A DNA stretch of 64,000 nt from Oegoconia quadripuncta (Eukaryota > Arthropoda > Insecta > Lepidoptera > Autostichidae), in contig OX438753.1 of assembly GCA_949316235.1 (NCBI GenBank), positions 20,888,801 through 20,952,800 on the forward strand, read 5' to 3'. Positions 55,257 to 64,000 of this stretch are shown piece after piece. Position numbers and translations under genes: made by a program. Position 1 is the first letter of the stretch; each line of letters starts with the position of its first letter. The notes under the pieces are model-generated. The model searched no databases. It saw nothing but the letters and a program-made list of their open reading frames with translations, and was not told the DNA's origin.

Positions 55257-55399
55257 GGGATAGTTGTGATTGCATTTCTGGCAGTTTGAGATGAGATGGG
55301 GACTATCTCATCTCAGCTAGACTGCAGTCTCACATCACATCGCCCCGCTGAATCACTGTGTAGGTATATTTTCGATTATGGTGTGAAACTCCATATAGA

Positions 55400-55495
55400 A
55401 TAGATACTGAGATCGCGTGCTTCATCTTCGGCCACATCGTCACTTTCCATCAGGTGAGATTGTGGTCAAACGCGTGTCCAGTTAATCATATAAAA
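55400..55495 (+). mobile_element. LINE-B 3' end, short
   Basis: 'actgagatcgcgtgcttcat' to 'ccagttaatcatataaaaaa'. Confidence 0.75.
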
Positions 55496-55615
55496 AATAT
55501 TATGTGGAATTGGTAATTTCTCTCACGATTATTTTACAACATCCATGATAAAAGAAAACAGTTAGACCTTGAGTTTGTAGACGTGGACGCTTCCATGATA
55601 AACCGAGCATTGTAA

Positions 55616-55880
55616 ATAAATAAATAAATATCTCTGCACATACACACAGCGCCATCTAGTTCCACACTAAGCAACTACTTTGTATTATAGATACCAGATG
55701 GTTGATAAATTGTACGAATACTTTTTTTTTGTAAATAAATACACATATATAAATGAAAATCCATAACTCGGTAACACGTGTCTGTATTCATCATACAAAC
55801 ATATGCCCCTAGCGGGATTCGAACCCGCTACCTTTTGGTATAGCAGTAGAATTTCTAACCACTACACCAAACGGGTCGTC
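55616..55880 (-). mobile_element. SINE-B, full length
   Basis: Minus strand: 'cgacccgtttggtgtagtgg', B-box 'gcgggttcgaatcccgctag', tail 'gaactagatggcgctgtgtg' and TTTA repeats. Confidence 0.9.
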
Positions 55881-56036
55881 GTCAAATAGTATGGGTAATA
55901 GCCGACGAATGACAGTGCTTCACACACCACCTGGATATCAAACCGAACTCTAATATTTACTCGCTCACCATGACTCGGTCATACATTTTATCCAACAATC
56001 CTTTCTGCGATCTGTCGATGAACTAAGAGCTGATAA

Positions 56037-56214
56037 GATGATTTTGTAAAGCAATTCCATGGAGCAATCGTTGCTTGGTCAATGAAATCGTTCTGTCTTG
56101 CAATCGTCCATTAGTCACATAAGCGATGATTTTGTAAAGCAATCTTCCCATGGAGCAATCGTTGCTCGGTCAATGAAATCGTTCTGTCTTGCAATCGTCC
56201 ATTAGTCACACAAG
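56037..56214 (+). repeat. Two-copy tandem duplication, 88-bp period
   Basis: 'gatgattttgtaaagcaatt' to 'cattagtcaca' occurs twice in a row with very few changes, all small. Confidence 0.93.
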
Positions 56215-56674
56215 CTTTCGTCGGTTTTGTTCGTCGAGTATTCAGAGTCCCTCATCGACTTATCACCTTCTCGCCCTCTTCAATTGTCGATATTTCTTCC
56301 TAATCGGAACCTTGTAAATCACTATTACATAGCCCAAAATTCTAATCCCATCCTTCACTAAAATAGTATCGACATATATTTATTCAACTACTCGAATAAT
56401 TTTCAGGAAGGACACTTGAAATTCAAACTGGCAGTTGGAACTCGGAATAGTGTTTAAACCAAATTTTAGCATTCCTAAACTCAGCCAACCGTCTGGATAA
56501 CTTGGGACTTCGCAGTTACATGTGAACATAGTTTAGTTGTGGAATTGGTCAAGTTTCTGAACAGGACGTGATAAAGATCCGGAAGTCAAGTTTCCGTTTT
56601 GTAATATAAGACGGTGAATGGTAGCTTTAGGGAGACATCAGTTTGTGATTATGTTTGTATCATATCAACTTTTA
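56215..56674. other. No recognisable feature
   Basis: AT-rich; nothing supported. Confidence 0.4.
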
Positions 56675-56800
56675 ATCGCCTCCGTGGCTTAATGTAAACA
56701 ACATAGGTGGCGGGTTTATCCACAGCCGGGTACATGTTTAAATTGTTTAAGTACTCGGTGGTGGTGGTAGTAGAGCGTGGTAGAGCGTCACATTAGCTAC
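56675..56800 (+). mobile_element. SINE-A head fragment
   Basis: 'atcgcctccgtggcttaatg' then a shortened B-box region; stops after 'ggtggtggtggtagtagagc'. Confidence 0.75.
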
Positions 56801-56807
56801 ACTCCGT

Positions 56808-56975
56808 ACTTGACCTCAATCACACTGATGTTAAGTGATGATGAGGTCGAAGTTGGAAGCGTACTGACCCGGAAACCCCAACACACTTGGGGACTGGCTA
56901 TCTTATCTCTGACAACCGGAACACAACAATGCTATTAACATTGCTGCTTGGCGGTAGATATAGATAAGACGGTGG
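56808..56975 (-). mobile_element. SINE-A tail and body, inverted
   Basis: Minus-strand SINE-A from the tail to 'ctagctaccaccgtcttatc'. Faces the head fragment at 56675. Confidence 0.85.
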
Positions 56976-57179
56976 TAGCTAGTCATTTGCTGGGGGGAAG
57001 GTGGGACTTTCTTTCTTTCCTACTTTTCACCCTTAAATTCTTTCTTTAATTAGTCTGGGGTCCAAGTTAGCAATAGAGTCACGTAGGGCACCGTCTACCT
57101 TCAGTAGGCGCCGTGCAGAGTACCACTGTCGATCCTGGCTTACAGGAGTTACACTGGGAGGAGAGCGGAGATGGGATCT
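56976..57179. other. Unassigned spacer between SINE-A pieces
   Basis: CTTT-rich then GC-richer ('ggcaccgtctaccttcagta'). No family recognised. Confidence 0.35.
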
Positions 57180-57285
57180 GGCCAGCTACCACTGCCTTAT
57201 CTAAATCTATCGCCAAGCTGCCATGTTAATAGCTTTGTTATGTTCTGGTTGTTAGAGATAGGCTAACCAGTCCCCCATCATCACC
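57180..57285 (+). mobile_element. SINE-A body fragment
   Basis: 'ggccagctaccactgcctta' to 'taaccagtcccccatcatc'. Confidence 0.75.
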
Positions 57286-57844
57286 ACACTCCGGGTACCA
57301 AAATAAAATGTTCACATATTTGCGGATGATCTGACGGTGATCGTGAAATATTTGTATTCGTTCTTGTGCCAATATTATGAATATCGTTAATCTTTGTGTG
57401 TCTCTTGTCGAATAACTTATTAGTGTTTTAGTGTAAAACTCTAAACTTATAATTGTGAATAAATAAATAAAAAAATCTTCGAAATCGATCCAGCCGATTA
57501 CGCTACAGGATGCGCCAAAGGAACGGACATATATACATACATACTTACATATATACATACACTCGAAAAACTTTACTTTAAAATAGGTGTTAGTTTAAGG
57601 GAAATTAACAACACTATTAAAAGGACTTTGAAAGTCTTATCTTTCGTGTTATGTGTAGTTATTTTGTAGTTATTTCATATCAATGTCGCATATTAAGTAT
57701 TCCAATATCTCAGCGGCGAGTTATCTATTTCTAAAGTGAAAGGTCACGGCTGTTATCGAATAGCTGTTATGAAGGTCAAGGCACCACTAGCATATTATTC
57801 TACTTTGATTTTGATAAGCAATACTATTTTAACTATTTCATAAA
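57286..57844. other. No recognisable feature
   Basis: Contains a small TACA-rich patch near 57530-57560; a 106-codon minus frame has no motif. Confidence 0.35.
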
Positions 57845-58035
57845 TGTTAGGCCATTTGCAAAGCAATCGACTTCAGTAAGGGTTCATTCTCTATTTTCAT
57901 TTGGCATCATCAGATCTTTACGATTACCCTTGTAATTAACCCTATCAAACAAAAAACTAGACGACAATATAGGAACATACATAAAAAACATACAAATGAA
58001 CATAGAAACCCCTCCTTTTTTCGAGTCGGTTAAAG
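57845..58035 (-). repeat. 'Accgacttcaaaaa' repeat, reversed
   Basis: Ends 'cctccttttttcgagtcggt', the complement of the family's start; earlier part matches 36945-37060 reversed. Confidence 0.5.
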
Positions 58036-58144
58036 AAAAAAGAAGCGTGTAGTGTTTCCACCTGTCTTGTTGTTCCCATACAGTAGATTGTTTAACTACG
58101 GACTAAAACGCGTAAAAATACTCCAGTTTTCACTCCGAGTACAA

Positions 58145-58352
58145 GAATTATTATCATTAGGTTTGCAAAGATTGAAAAGGTATGCTGAGATGATTTGGGC
58201 ATGTGGAGAGGTTGAATGGTAGAAGACTAATGAAAAATATATAACTGTGAAGTGAATGTGGATGGTAGTGTTGTTAGGAGAAGACATCGGCGCACGTGAC
58301 GTCATGATCAAATCGGAGACTTATTAAAAAAGATCAAGTCAAGAGTACACTA
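58145..58352 (+). pseudogene. RTE-like RT C-terminal remnant
   Basis: Shifting frames read RLKRYAEMIWACGE, RRLMKNI, RRHRRT and DQIGDLLKK before breaking off. It is the part just upstream of the 'RSTTNRR...SAYPNG' tail family, linking that family to an RT. Confidence 0.5.
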
Positions 58353-58403
58353 AGCCGACATTTTGGGAGTGAATTTTTTTTATTTTTATTAATAATACAG
58401 GAC

Positions 58404-58816
58404 AGGACAGAATGTTGGGGAATGAAAGAAACTGATGAAAGTAGAATGCATGTGGCAGAGATGAGAATGCTAAGGTGGATGTGTGGTGTGACTAGAATGG
58501 ATAAGATCAGGAATGAGTATATCAGAGGAAGTCTAAAAGTGGCGCCAATAACAGAAAAGCTGAGGAGTAATAGGTTAGCATGGTTTGGGCACATTATGAG
58601 GAGGGATGAAAGGCACGTAACAAGACGAGTGTTAAGTATGAATGTGGAGGGATACAGAGGTAGAGGAAGACCAAAGAAGGTGTGGGTAGACTGCGTGAGG
58701 AATGATATGTGGGTGAAAGGGGTGAGTACGGAGATGACGGCTGATAGAGGAGAGTGGAAGAGGATGACATGTTGTGCCGACCCCACTTAGAGTGGGATAA
58801 GGGCAGGAAAATGATG
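58404..58816 (+). pseudogene. Young 5'-truncated RTE-like insertion with 16-bp target duplication
   Basis: The terminal ORF is intact to its stop: ECWGMKETDESRMHVAEMRM, LRWMCGVTRMDKIRNEYIRG, SLKVAPITEKLRSNRLAWFG, HIMRRDERHVTRRVLSMNVE, then GRGRPKKVWVDCVRNDM and GVSTEMTADRGEW, ending CCADPT. This is the C-terminal region of an RTE-like reverse transcriptase. The 3' end has 'gggataagggcaggaaaatg' and a GATG tail. 'attaataatacaggac' flanks it perfectly on both sides (58388-58403, 58817-58832). Endonuclease and RT core were never copied (5' truncation), so it is non-functional but recent. Confidence 0.85.
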
Positions 58817-59157
58817 ATTAATAATACAGGACCAACAGCATCATTATAATAAATATTACACAAAATTTACAAGCCAAAGTCATGCCAATTACAGATTCTC
58901 ATTTTTCATTACAATTCTCTTAAAAAAAATAATTAGGTGGATAGTCACTATTAAATAATAATCATTATACAATCTAGAGGTAAAAGTGAATAGTGAGACA
59001 AACTAAGTAATAATAAATAATTTAGTCAATAGGTAATATTACCCTTAAAAAATTGGTCAAATAATTCAATCAATGTCAAATAATGGTCGTATGTATGAAT
59101 TTCGCAATGTCGTGTTTTGTGTGTGTGAGTGTATGTGTGTGTGTGGTTTGGGAATGG

Positions 59158-59247
59158 ATCGATGAGAATGAGAAATGAATGGAGAGAGTGAATGAAGCAA
59201 AAGTGGTGTGTCAGGATCGTAGCAAGTGGGAGTCTGTGGTCTCTGCA
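59158..59247 (+). repeat. RTE-like C-terminal tail fragment
   Basis: 'gagagagtgaatgaagcaaa', 'caggatcgtagcaagtggga', 'gtctgtggtctctgc'; ends just before the duplicated segment. Confidence 0.65.
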
Positions 59248-59253
59248 TAATTA

Positions 59254-60047
59254 AAAATTTTTATAATTTCAGCCAATGGAAATGTATCTTTAGGATTATG
59301 ACATAACTAATTACATAAGTTCATTTTACTTTGGCACTGTAGCTTATAATGCAAAATTACTAAGTTAGTTGGCTCGTTAGTTGATCATAAAACACTTTAT
59401 TTATTTTTTGACTTTGATTTTGATCATATGACTGCATAGGATTTCAGAGTCATAATGCAGAGGGGCTAATAGCTTTTTGAAGTGCGTTGCTCCCGTACAA
59501 GGTGTGGCTTCGGATGCTCGCTGCAGCCTGTGGCGGCAAAGATACTCTCTTGCGTCGTTCTTCCCGCTCAAGGAGTCTCTTCCTCCTGGACACGATTTGC
59601 CATGGCCAACATGGAAATCCTTAAATCGGCTTCGAACTCAGGTTGGCCGCAGCAAAGATAATCTGTGCAGGTGGGGCTTCTCCGATGGCGGGAGTGATCG
59701 ATGCGAGTGCGGAGTCTCCCCACAGACAATGGATCACGTATTGTCTTGCCCCGCGTGTCCTGACAGCTGCACCTTTGACGACCTCCTTAACGCCACAGAC
59801 AGTGCTGTTAGAGTGACTAAGTTTTGGTCCAATAAAATTTGAAACTGGCCTCGACACGAAAAGAAGAAGAAGATCCAGAGGGGCGATTTTCGATTATTTG
59901 ATATATTTCACACGTAACCGACGATCACGTATGAACAACCTTATGAGAGTGACGGAAGCAGAAGAGGTGTGTCAGGATCGTGGCAAGTGGAAGTCTGTGG
60001 TCTCTGCCTACCGCTACGCGAAACAGGCGTGACATTAGGTATGTATG
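59254..60047 (+). repeat. Segment shared with 13942-14460, copy 2, carrying a LINE insertion
   Basis: Aligns closely with copy 1 except for the absence of the 139-bp MITE (empty site near 59336) and the presence of a retrotransposon at 59467-59872. Last ~110 bp is the RTE-like C-terminal tail. Confidence 0.85.
59467..59872 (+). pseudogene. 5'-truncated non-LTR retrotransposon with terminal zinc knuckle
   Basis: One open frame from the insertion border to the stop at 59842 (121 codons from the first ATG). It reads SLWRQRYSLASFFPLKESLP, WPTWKSLNRLRTQVGRSKDN and CECGVSPQTMDHVLSCPACP, then FDDLLNATDSAVRVTKFWSN. The 'W..LNRLRTQ.GR.K.NL..WG' block followed by C.CG...QTM.H.L.CP.CP is the C-terminus of a Jockey-like element. 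It is flanked by a 12-bp target duplication (59455-59466 'atgcagaggggc', 59873-59884 'atccagaggggc') and ends in an (AAG)n tail. A decayed relative is at 34785-34930. Confidence 0.85.
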
Positions 60048-60686
60048 TAGTTTACAAAATAACAATAAAGCAACGATTCTTAATACGGGAGTATGTATAA
60101 CTCATTAAACTCTATGGAAAGTTTTCCCTTGCTTCAGTTGCAACGATCGTTAGCCCTTGTACAAGTTTCAAGTACCTGCTAATTATTTCAGAACTGTTGT
60201 GTACATGGATATAATTACCATCCAATTAAACTGGCTTTGAACAGTTTCTAACTAGTTCCTATTCAGAATCCAACTAAAATGCATAGCTGTGTTTCACAAA
60301 TTGAATATTTACAAAATCTATGAGAAAACAAATGACTGTAGAAAGACCAAATAAACTATCATCATCATCAGCCCGTAAACATCCTGCAGGGATATAGGCC
60401 TTCACTCGTATATGAGGAAATCTGGGCCTTTCACTTACCTTATATGCCCATTATTTTCTTTACGGTAAACACTCATGCGGTATATGATAGTGCAGTGTTA
60501 TAATTACATTGAATAGTAATACAGGCAATACAAAATTAGAAATTAAAATTTGGAGAATTTGTGTTAAACCTATATATGACAATTTATAGTTTATAATGCC
60601 TGTGTGTGTGTGTGTGTTAATTATGAAAATGAATTTTATTTAGTCGCATAAATACGATTTGATAACACATGTTTGGCGAAAGCATA
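60048..60686. other. Gene-free; SINE-C scrap at 60356-60440
   Basis: 60356-60440 (minus) is a SINE-C tail ('cctgcagggatataggcctt'). A short (TG)n is at 60600-60617. The 25 bp next to the transposon show no known repeat. Confidence 0.5.
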
Positions 60687-60956
60687 TACAGGGCGTCCCA
60701 AAGTTATGGGACATGAAGGGGAAGTACCTTAAATATTGTAGATAGTGAATTTTGCTCAAAGAAGACTTTATGTTATTTTTAAAAGTTAGTAATTCTGCAT
60801 TCATAGATTTTCTAAAAATTATTTGCTTCGGCTGGGAATCGAACCGACTCAAATGTGAAAAAAAAAACACCCTACTTTTATGATGCCAATCGAAAGAATA
60901 GCTAAAAAATAATAACTCTGCCTAAGTAACATAGTATTTTAAAAGAAAGGAACAAC
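60687..60956 (+). repeat. Left 270-bp terminal inverted repeat of the mariner-like element
   Basis: It matches the reverse complement of 62541-62810 over its whole length with two visible substitutions (Tcg/Ccg-type changes near 60830 and 60850), including an identical run of ten A. Identity breaks abruptly after 'aaaggaacaac'. TIRs this long are much larger than the roughly 20-30 bp of classical mariners. Confidence 0.92.
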
Positions 60957-61034
60957 GTGAAATTAATCATTTTAATCAAATAAAAAACATACATGAAACT
61001 GCCGTAGTCAATTAAGTAGGTATTTTTTTGTAAA

Positions 61035-62096
61035 TTAATTAATTAAATGCTCAAAATGTGATCCCTCTTGTCTTACGCAAATCGCCAATCTTTTAATGAG
61101 CCCGCTGCCTGTTGATTTTCTAATCATTTTATGGTGAACACTCGATGTGATATGGCACAATTCTGTTTGCAACTCGCCTACGTTCTCGCATCGCTTTTTG
61201 TATAGCATATCTTTCACGTATCCCCAAAAGAAGAAATCTAATGGTGTGAGGTCCGGGGATCTGGCCGGCCATCTAATCGGTCCATTTGTACCAATCCATG
61301 TAGGAAAACATTCATTTAGAAAATCTGCTGCTCTCCGACTATTATGAGCCGGAGCTCCATCTTGTTGGAAAATTAAGTTTTCTTGCTCCGCCGCGGAATG
61401 GTTTCTTATCTTATCCCTTAAAATTTGAAGTATTCCTAAATACTTTTCTGTGTTCAAGGTTCCTTGGTAAAAATGGATTAAGAAAACCCGGTTTTTTAAA
61501 AGTCCGCACCAACAGTTGAGTGAAAAACGCACTTGGTTATTAGTTTCAGTCACTCGTAGGGGATTTTCTTTAGACCAAATACGATTATTGTTGCGGTTAT
61601 ACATACCGTTATTGCTAAAGTTAGATTCGTCTGTCCAAATAATATTATCCAAAAAATTTGGATCTTCGAGCAATCGTGCCTGGATATCAAGACAGAAATT
61701 TTTTCTCCTTTCTGTATCGCCCGGAAGTAATTTTTGAACCAATCGTCCTTCAACATAACTCTTAAAACCGTGTTTTTTTAATACACGGTGTATTTTACTT
61801 TTTGAAACTCCAATTTCATGTTCTCCTTCTCTCACCGATGCTTTCGGAAAAGCCGAAAAGTAAATTAAAATACCAAGTTCTTCGTCGTTGATCGTATGGT
61901 TTTCTTGCTGTGGTTCTCTTGGGCGTTTATCGAAACGTCCCAGAGTTTTCAAATTGTTCACAAGCCTTTTCAAAACTTTACGAGACGGTATTTGTCTATC
62001 AGGATATTTTACGCCATACCACCGCAAACTTCTAGAGATATCTTTATCGTTCAAAAAATATGCTTCCATTAGATCAAAACTTACTTGATATGCCAT
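61035..62096 (-). CDS. DDD transposase, Tc1/mariner superfamily (353 aa)
   Basis: The enzyme would cut the transposon at its terminal inverted repeats and reinsert it at TA. The frame is intact, begins with MAYQVSFDLMEAYF and ends ...FEHLIN. Residues about 1-50 form a helix-turn-helix-like region resembling the DUF4817 domain found in many insect transposases. Residues about 70-110 look like a second HTH (SVREGEHEIGVSKSKIHRVL). The catalytic triad is visible: D156 in IIWTDESNFS, D246 in FQQDGAPAH and D287 in SPDLTPLDFF. Forty residues separate the last two aspartates, longer than the 34 of classical mariners, so it belongs to one of the DD-long-D branches rather than DD34D. Length is normal for the superfamily. 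The ATG at 62096 is the first in frame and gives the full N-terminal domain. No frameshift or missing catalytic residue is seen, so it could be functional. Expression cannot be judged from sequence. Confidence 0.92.
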   Translation of the reverse strand: MAYQVSFDLMEAYFLNDKDISRSLRWYGVKYPDRQIPSRKVLKRLVNNLKTLGRFDKRPREPQQENHTINDEELGILIYFSAFPKASVREGEHEIGVSKSKIHRVLKKHGFKSYVEGRLVQKLLPGDTERRKNFCLDIQARLLEDPNFLDNIIWTDESNFSNNGMYNRNNNRIWSKENPLRVTETNNQVRFSLNCWCGLLKNRVFLIHFYQGTLNTEKYLGILQILRDKIRNHSAAEQENLIFQQDGAPAHNSRRAADFLNECFPTWIGTNGPIRWPARSPDLTPLDFFFWGYVKDMLYKKRCENVGELQTELCHITSSVHHKMIRKSTGSGLIKRLAICVRQEGSHFEHLIN

Positions 62097-62540
62097 GTTC
62101 GCAATAAATTAACACAATAACACTTGTGTAAGTGAATTGAGACTAAACAGATCAATATCCGAAAAACAAACGCTCGCACATACTGTTCCATTTTCAAATT
62201 TAAGAACAACATTTAAAAATATCACTTCTTTTTAAAATATCTTAAAAAGTATGCATTCAAACAAACGCTGTCATAAACTGTTCCATTTTCAAATTATAAA
62301 TTATTTATTTTTGTTTTTAATTTGCCTTCTGTCTAGCTTACAGAGGACGTATTGAAATACAAGTTTTATCATTTCATCTACACGTGCACTTATAATAAGG
62401 AAAACTATGTTAGTACCTATTTTATGAAGTGGGTACTTATTTACGAATAATCAATGCTATCTTTGGAATGATAATATCGCTACTTTTCGAACGTCGTCGG
62501 CAATAAATAACTTTCTTGAAATTTGACTCAATCATTTTAT

Positions 62541-62810
62541 GTTGTTCCTTTCTTTTAAAATACTATGTTACTTAGGCAGAGTTATTATTTTTTAGCTATT
62601 CTTTCGATTGGCATCATAAAAGTAGGGTGTTTTTTTTTTCACATTTAAGTCGGTTCGATTCCCAGCCGAAGCAAGTAATTTTTAGAAAATCTATGAATGC
62701 AGAATTACTAACTTTTAAAAATAACATAAAGTCTTCTTTGAGCAAAATTCACTATCTACAATATTTAAGGTACTTCCCCTTCATGTCCCATAACTTTGGG
62801 ACGCCCTGTA
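62541..62810 (-). repeat. Right 270-bp terminal inverted repeat of the mariner-like element
   Basis: Partner of 60687-60956. It contains on the plus strand GGTTCGATTCC at about 62651, a perfect tRNA B-box-like string, followed by CAGCCGAAGCA. Short reading frames inside it are by-products of the repeat and are present in both TIRs. Confidence 0.92.
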
Positions 62811-62861
62811 TACCCTTGAAATGGGGAGGTGAAGGTGGACTCCCCCATCATCATCGAAATT

Positions 62862-62975
62862 TTTTTGATCGAATTCAACGATGGCTCCTTGGGTTAAGTT
62901 GTTCGTAATCAAGAGTGATATCACCAGTTAATGGAAACGACACGAATTCAAATTCACCCTGTATTCAAATTAACT
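62862..62975 (+). mobile_element. MITE-F, right half
   Basis: 'gatcgaattcaacgatggct', 'gttgttcgtaatcaagagtg' and 'caaattcaccctgta' at the end. Confidence 0.7.
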
Positions 62976-63391
62976 GGAAAAAAGAAAATCATATATATGA
63001 TAGCCCTCTCAGAATTGAAAAGGTAATTCGAAGTATAAGACGTTATAACACACGTAATAACGCCCATAATTCAAATGGACGACTCAATTAGCTAATCTCC
63101 AAGCACGCTTGTCGCCTTCACGCCTGAACGGTTCCGAATGGATGTCGCTTATTGCTTATTAAGTATAAGCTTTCACGGTTATTAGTTTTATGGTTATTAA
63201 TAACGGACTCTGTTAGGTTCCGAAATAGAACCAGCAAGGATGTTTTGACGTTTCTTTGTAAGATATAATGCAATAGATGAGGGTATACTGTTCTGTTCCT
63301 TCACTGTTTATTTACGAAAATATTATATACTGTAAGACGCGGTCACCCAATTGAGACCTGCAGTGTCACTTAGACCAGATTTAAAAAGTTA
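62976..63391. other. No recognisable feature
   Basis: AT-rich; nothing supported. Confidence 0.4.
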
Positions 63392-63625
63392 ATATTCTAA
63401 CGTTTCGTCACAGTACATTTTTGAAAATCTAATATGTCAAAAAAAATATATCATCATTTAGGAAAAATAGTGATCAACATGATGGCAATACAAGAAATAA
63501 AGATAAACTTGCAGGTCACATAAGTCGCCACCGTAAAGTCAGTAATTCATTCATAGGGTACGCTATTTCAATAAGGTTCCTGTTGATATACAAAATCTTC
63601 CTTTCAATAAATTTAAGTAAGTCAC
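63392..63625 (+). mobile_element. LINE-C fragment
   Basis: Matches 22255-22480 closely ('gcaatacaagaaataaagat', 'cttgcaggtcacataagtcg') but stops before the 3' UTR, so it is truncated at both ends. Confidence 0.7.
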
Positions 63626-64000
63626 TGACCTGAAGCCCCTAAATAGAAGAAAAAGCAAAAATCGATATGTAATCACAGTACCTTTCACCTGATGGCAATT
63701 GTTTTGGAAATGCTTTTTCCGCGGGCAAGAGAGATATCTGCAAATTCTCCTGGTTTACTCTTGGCACTGTGTATCCATATTAACTAGGGCACGTAGTTTA
63801 GATTGTAGATTCAACAGTTTAAATACTGAAAATTTTATTCTTCGCCGAGCTTCAAATCGTGCTAACAATTAGTGCAGTGCAACTGGAAATCTGCAGGCAC
63901 GCGAGAATACAGCATGTATCTGACCAATCAGCGCATATTGTAATGCCACCGACTACATAGCCCATAGAGGCTTACGGCCGAATTCATAGAGAATATTTAT
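63626..64000. other. No recognisable feature
   Basis: Nothing supported up to the window end. Confidence 0.4.

Larger units (their letters stand above)
60687..62810 (-). mobile_element. Complete Tc1/mariner-superfamily DNA transposon
   Basis: A 2,124-bp element begins TACAGGGCGTCCC and ends with the exact reverse complement. It is flanked on both sides by TA (60685-60686 and 62811-62812), the target duplication of the IS630/Tc1/mariner superfamily. By eye its two 270-bp terminal inverted repeats differ at only two positions, and the internal transposase reading frame is unbroken. This makes it the youngest and only apparently autonomous DNA transposon in the window. The gene runs on the minus strand, with about 440 bp between the right TIR and the start codon and only 78 bp between the stop and the left TIR. 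Directly beyond the right end lies a fragment of the MITE-F family. Confidence 0.93.

Noticed and set aside
62627..62908. 93-codon frame starting MFFFSHLSRFDSQPKQ
   Set aside because: It lies inside the right TIR of the mariner-like element and has a mirror copy in the left TIR (60640-60870).
1..64000. LTR retrotransposon or endogenous viral sequence
   Set aside because: I looked for paired long terminal repeats, primer-binding sites, gag/pol motifs and viral polymerase signatures and saw none.

Overview
The window looks like nuclear DNA of a lepidopteran insect (moth or butterfly). It is AT-rich and intron/intergenic-like. It carries interspersed repeats I recognise from Lepidoptera: tRNA-headed SINEs, 5'-truncated Jockey/CR1-, R1- and RTE-like non-LTR retrotransposon ends, piggyBac-like, mariner-like and Harbinger-like debris, and common short repeats. 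No host protein-coding gene, rRNA or functional tRNA could be supported. The only intact, clearly functional-looking gene is a transposase. The species cannot be named from the sequence.

For reference I use local family names. SINE-A has a tRNA-like head containing 'ctccgtggctcaatgtaa' and a tail ending in 'gttgtgcataaaa'. SINE-B has a head 'tggtgtagtggttag' and a tail with 'tagatggcgctgt'; B' is a relative. SINE-C has the head 'ggtggctcagcggttaag'. LINE-A and LINE-B are Jockey/CR1-like 3' ends whose encoded tails contain '[11 protein letters not shown]' or 'AWNSLPASVFP'. LINE-C has a 3' tail of repeated TTTGA. RTE-like denotes several related RT C-termini and 3' ends. MITE-T has TIRs 'TTGGGTCTTTACCTATGAAA' with TA targets. 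MITE-F is a foldback family ending 'TACAGGGTGAATTT'.

Layout. 0-10 kb: repeat fragments, a MITE-T copy carrying a LINE-A insertion, and a decayed R1-like reverse transcriptase (8.0-9.0 kb). 10-15 kb: a 361-bp TIR element, a piggyBac-like C-terminal fragment, two palindromic MITEs, and one copy of a roughly 0.5-kb segment whose second copy lies at 59-60 kb. 16-21 kb: two dimeric SINE-A copies in opposite orientation and a SINE-B cluster. 22-29 kb: LINE-C copies, an RNase H-like retrotransposon tail, a four-level nest of insertions (26.7-27.9 kb), and a SINE split by a block containing a large pentanucleotide microsatellite (28.3-29.2 kb). 30-49 kb: scattered SINEs, LINE tails and MITEs separated by plain AT-rich sequence. 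49-56 kb: a duplicated composite of repeat fragments and a 16-bp minisatellite. 56-64 kb: inverted SINE fragments, a young RTE-like insertion with a perfect 16-bp target duplication, the second copy of the 0.5-kb segment (with a retrotransposon inserted), and a complete 2,124-bp Tc1/mariner-superfamily transposon at 60,687-62,810 with near-identical 270-bp terminal inverted repeats and an uninterrupted 353-codon transposase.

The pieces are not a pathway but a stratified record of insertions. The sequence supports a chronology: old MITEs and SINEs were hit by LINE ends, and the mariner-like element is the youngest object. SINE-A ends in a tail resembling that of LINE-B, so LINE-B-type machinery probably moved it. 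The lack of host genes together with dense nested insertions would fit a gene-poor region such as heterochromatin or a W chromosome, but this is only an inference.
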